Below, piece by piece: positions 41,479 through 41,499 of a DNA stretch of 41,499 nt (positions within the stretch are counted from its first letter, which is position 1; every line of letters starts with the position of its first letter). The position numbers and the translations under genes were made by a program. Source of the DNA: Candidatus Dadabacteria bacterium (GTDB taxonomy: Bacteria; Desulfobacterota_D; UBA1144; Nemesobacterales; Mycalebacteriaceae); NCBI GenBank assembly GCA_026708565.1, contig JAPOUR010000036.1, positions 1-41,499 of the forward strand. Reading direction: 5' to 3'. Under the pieces are notes generated by a model, which worked only from the letters and a program-made list of their open reading frames with translations, searched no databases and was not told the origin of the DNA.

Positions 41479-41499
41479 TCACTCAATAATCCCCGTAAC
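41479..41499 (-). CDS. tuf: 3' end of a probable elongation factor Tu gene
   Basis: The last bases read VTGIIE and then TGA at 41479-41481 on the minus strand. Many EF-Tu proteins end in GVVTxIIE, and tuf often precedes rpsJ. Only six codons are visible, so the call depends mainly on context. Confidence 0.55.
   Translation of the reverse strand, partial: VTGIIE

Overview
The window carries a contiguous bacterial chromosome segment of moderately high GC, with densely packed and mostly translationally coupled genes. A phospholipid-transport (MlaEFD-type) operon and a protein that looks like an outer-membrane repeat protein point to a Gram-negative cell. The S10-spc-alpha ribosomal cluster is unbroken through secY-adk-map-infA-rpmJ and lacks rpmD (L30), which differs from the Escherichia coli layout. 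I suspect an uncultured non-enterobacterial Gram-negative lineage (Dadabacteria- or former Deltaproteobacteria-like). No single marker here proves this; a RpoB/16S or concatenated ribosomal-protein tree would settle it.

Layout. 1-701 (minus): the 5' part of a secreted protein with cadherin/Ig-like repeats, behind a near-consensus promoter with a palindrome in its spacer. 887-4544 (minus): gltA-trpF-trpB-gtrA-like, with no trpA. 4645-6942 (minus): a PtsP-type GAF-enzyme I. 6999-8387 (plus): an adrenodoxin-reductase-like ferredoxin-NADP reductase. 8393-13604 (minus): smpB, ssrA (tmRNA), rdgB, pyrG and an RNase II-family enzyme. 13632-18274 (minus): alr, a signal-peptide protein with about a dozen (W/Y/F)P repeats, then mlaE, mlaF and mlaD, joined by 4-base overlaps or a 2-base gap.

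18275-21907 is an accessory island with visibly lower GC. It holds two out-of-frame ankyrin-repeat ORFs, a compact small-ORF transcription unit with its own promoter, leader hairpin and terminator, a decayed phd-vapC pair, an unknown small ORF, an apparently intact relB-relE pair, and four copies of a palindromic repeat with the core ATTCCGTG-N6-CACGGAAT. 21908-23946 (plus): a YajR-like MFS transporter coupled to metF. 23947-26532 (minus): an LLM (F420-type) oxidoreductase, a TIGR01777 epimerase and pdxH, directly downstream of rplQ. 26550-41468 (minus): the ribosomal super-operon from rpsJ to rplQ including secY, adk, map, infA, rpmJ and rpoA. The last 21 bases hold the 3' end of a probable tuf.

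The core genes serve translation, trans-translation rescue (SmpB with tmRNA), protein export (SecY), N-terminal processing (Map), nucleotide supply (PyrG, Adk, RdgB) and envelope building (Alr, Mla). The most novel-looking elements are the (W/Y/F)P-repeat protein embedded in the Mla operon, the ankyrin/repeat/toxin-antitoxin island with its small transcription unit, and the long acidic tail on ribosomal protein L17.
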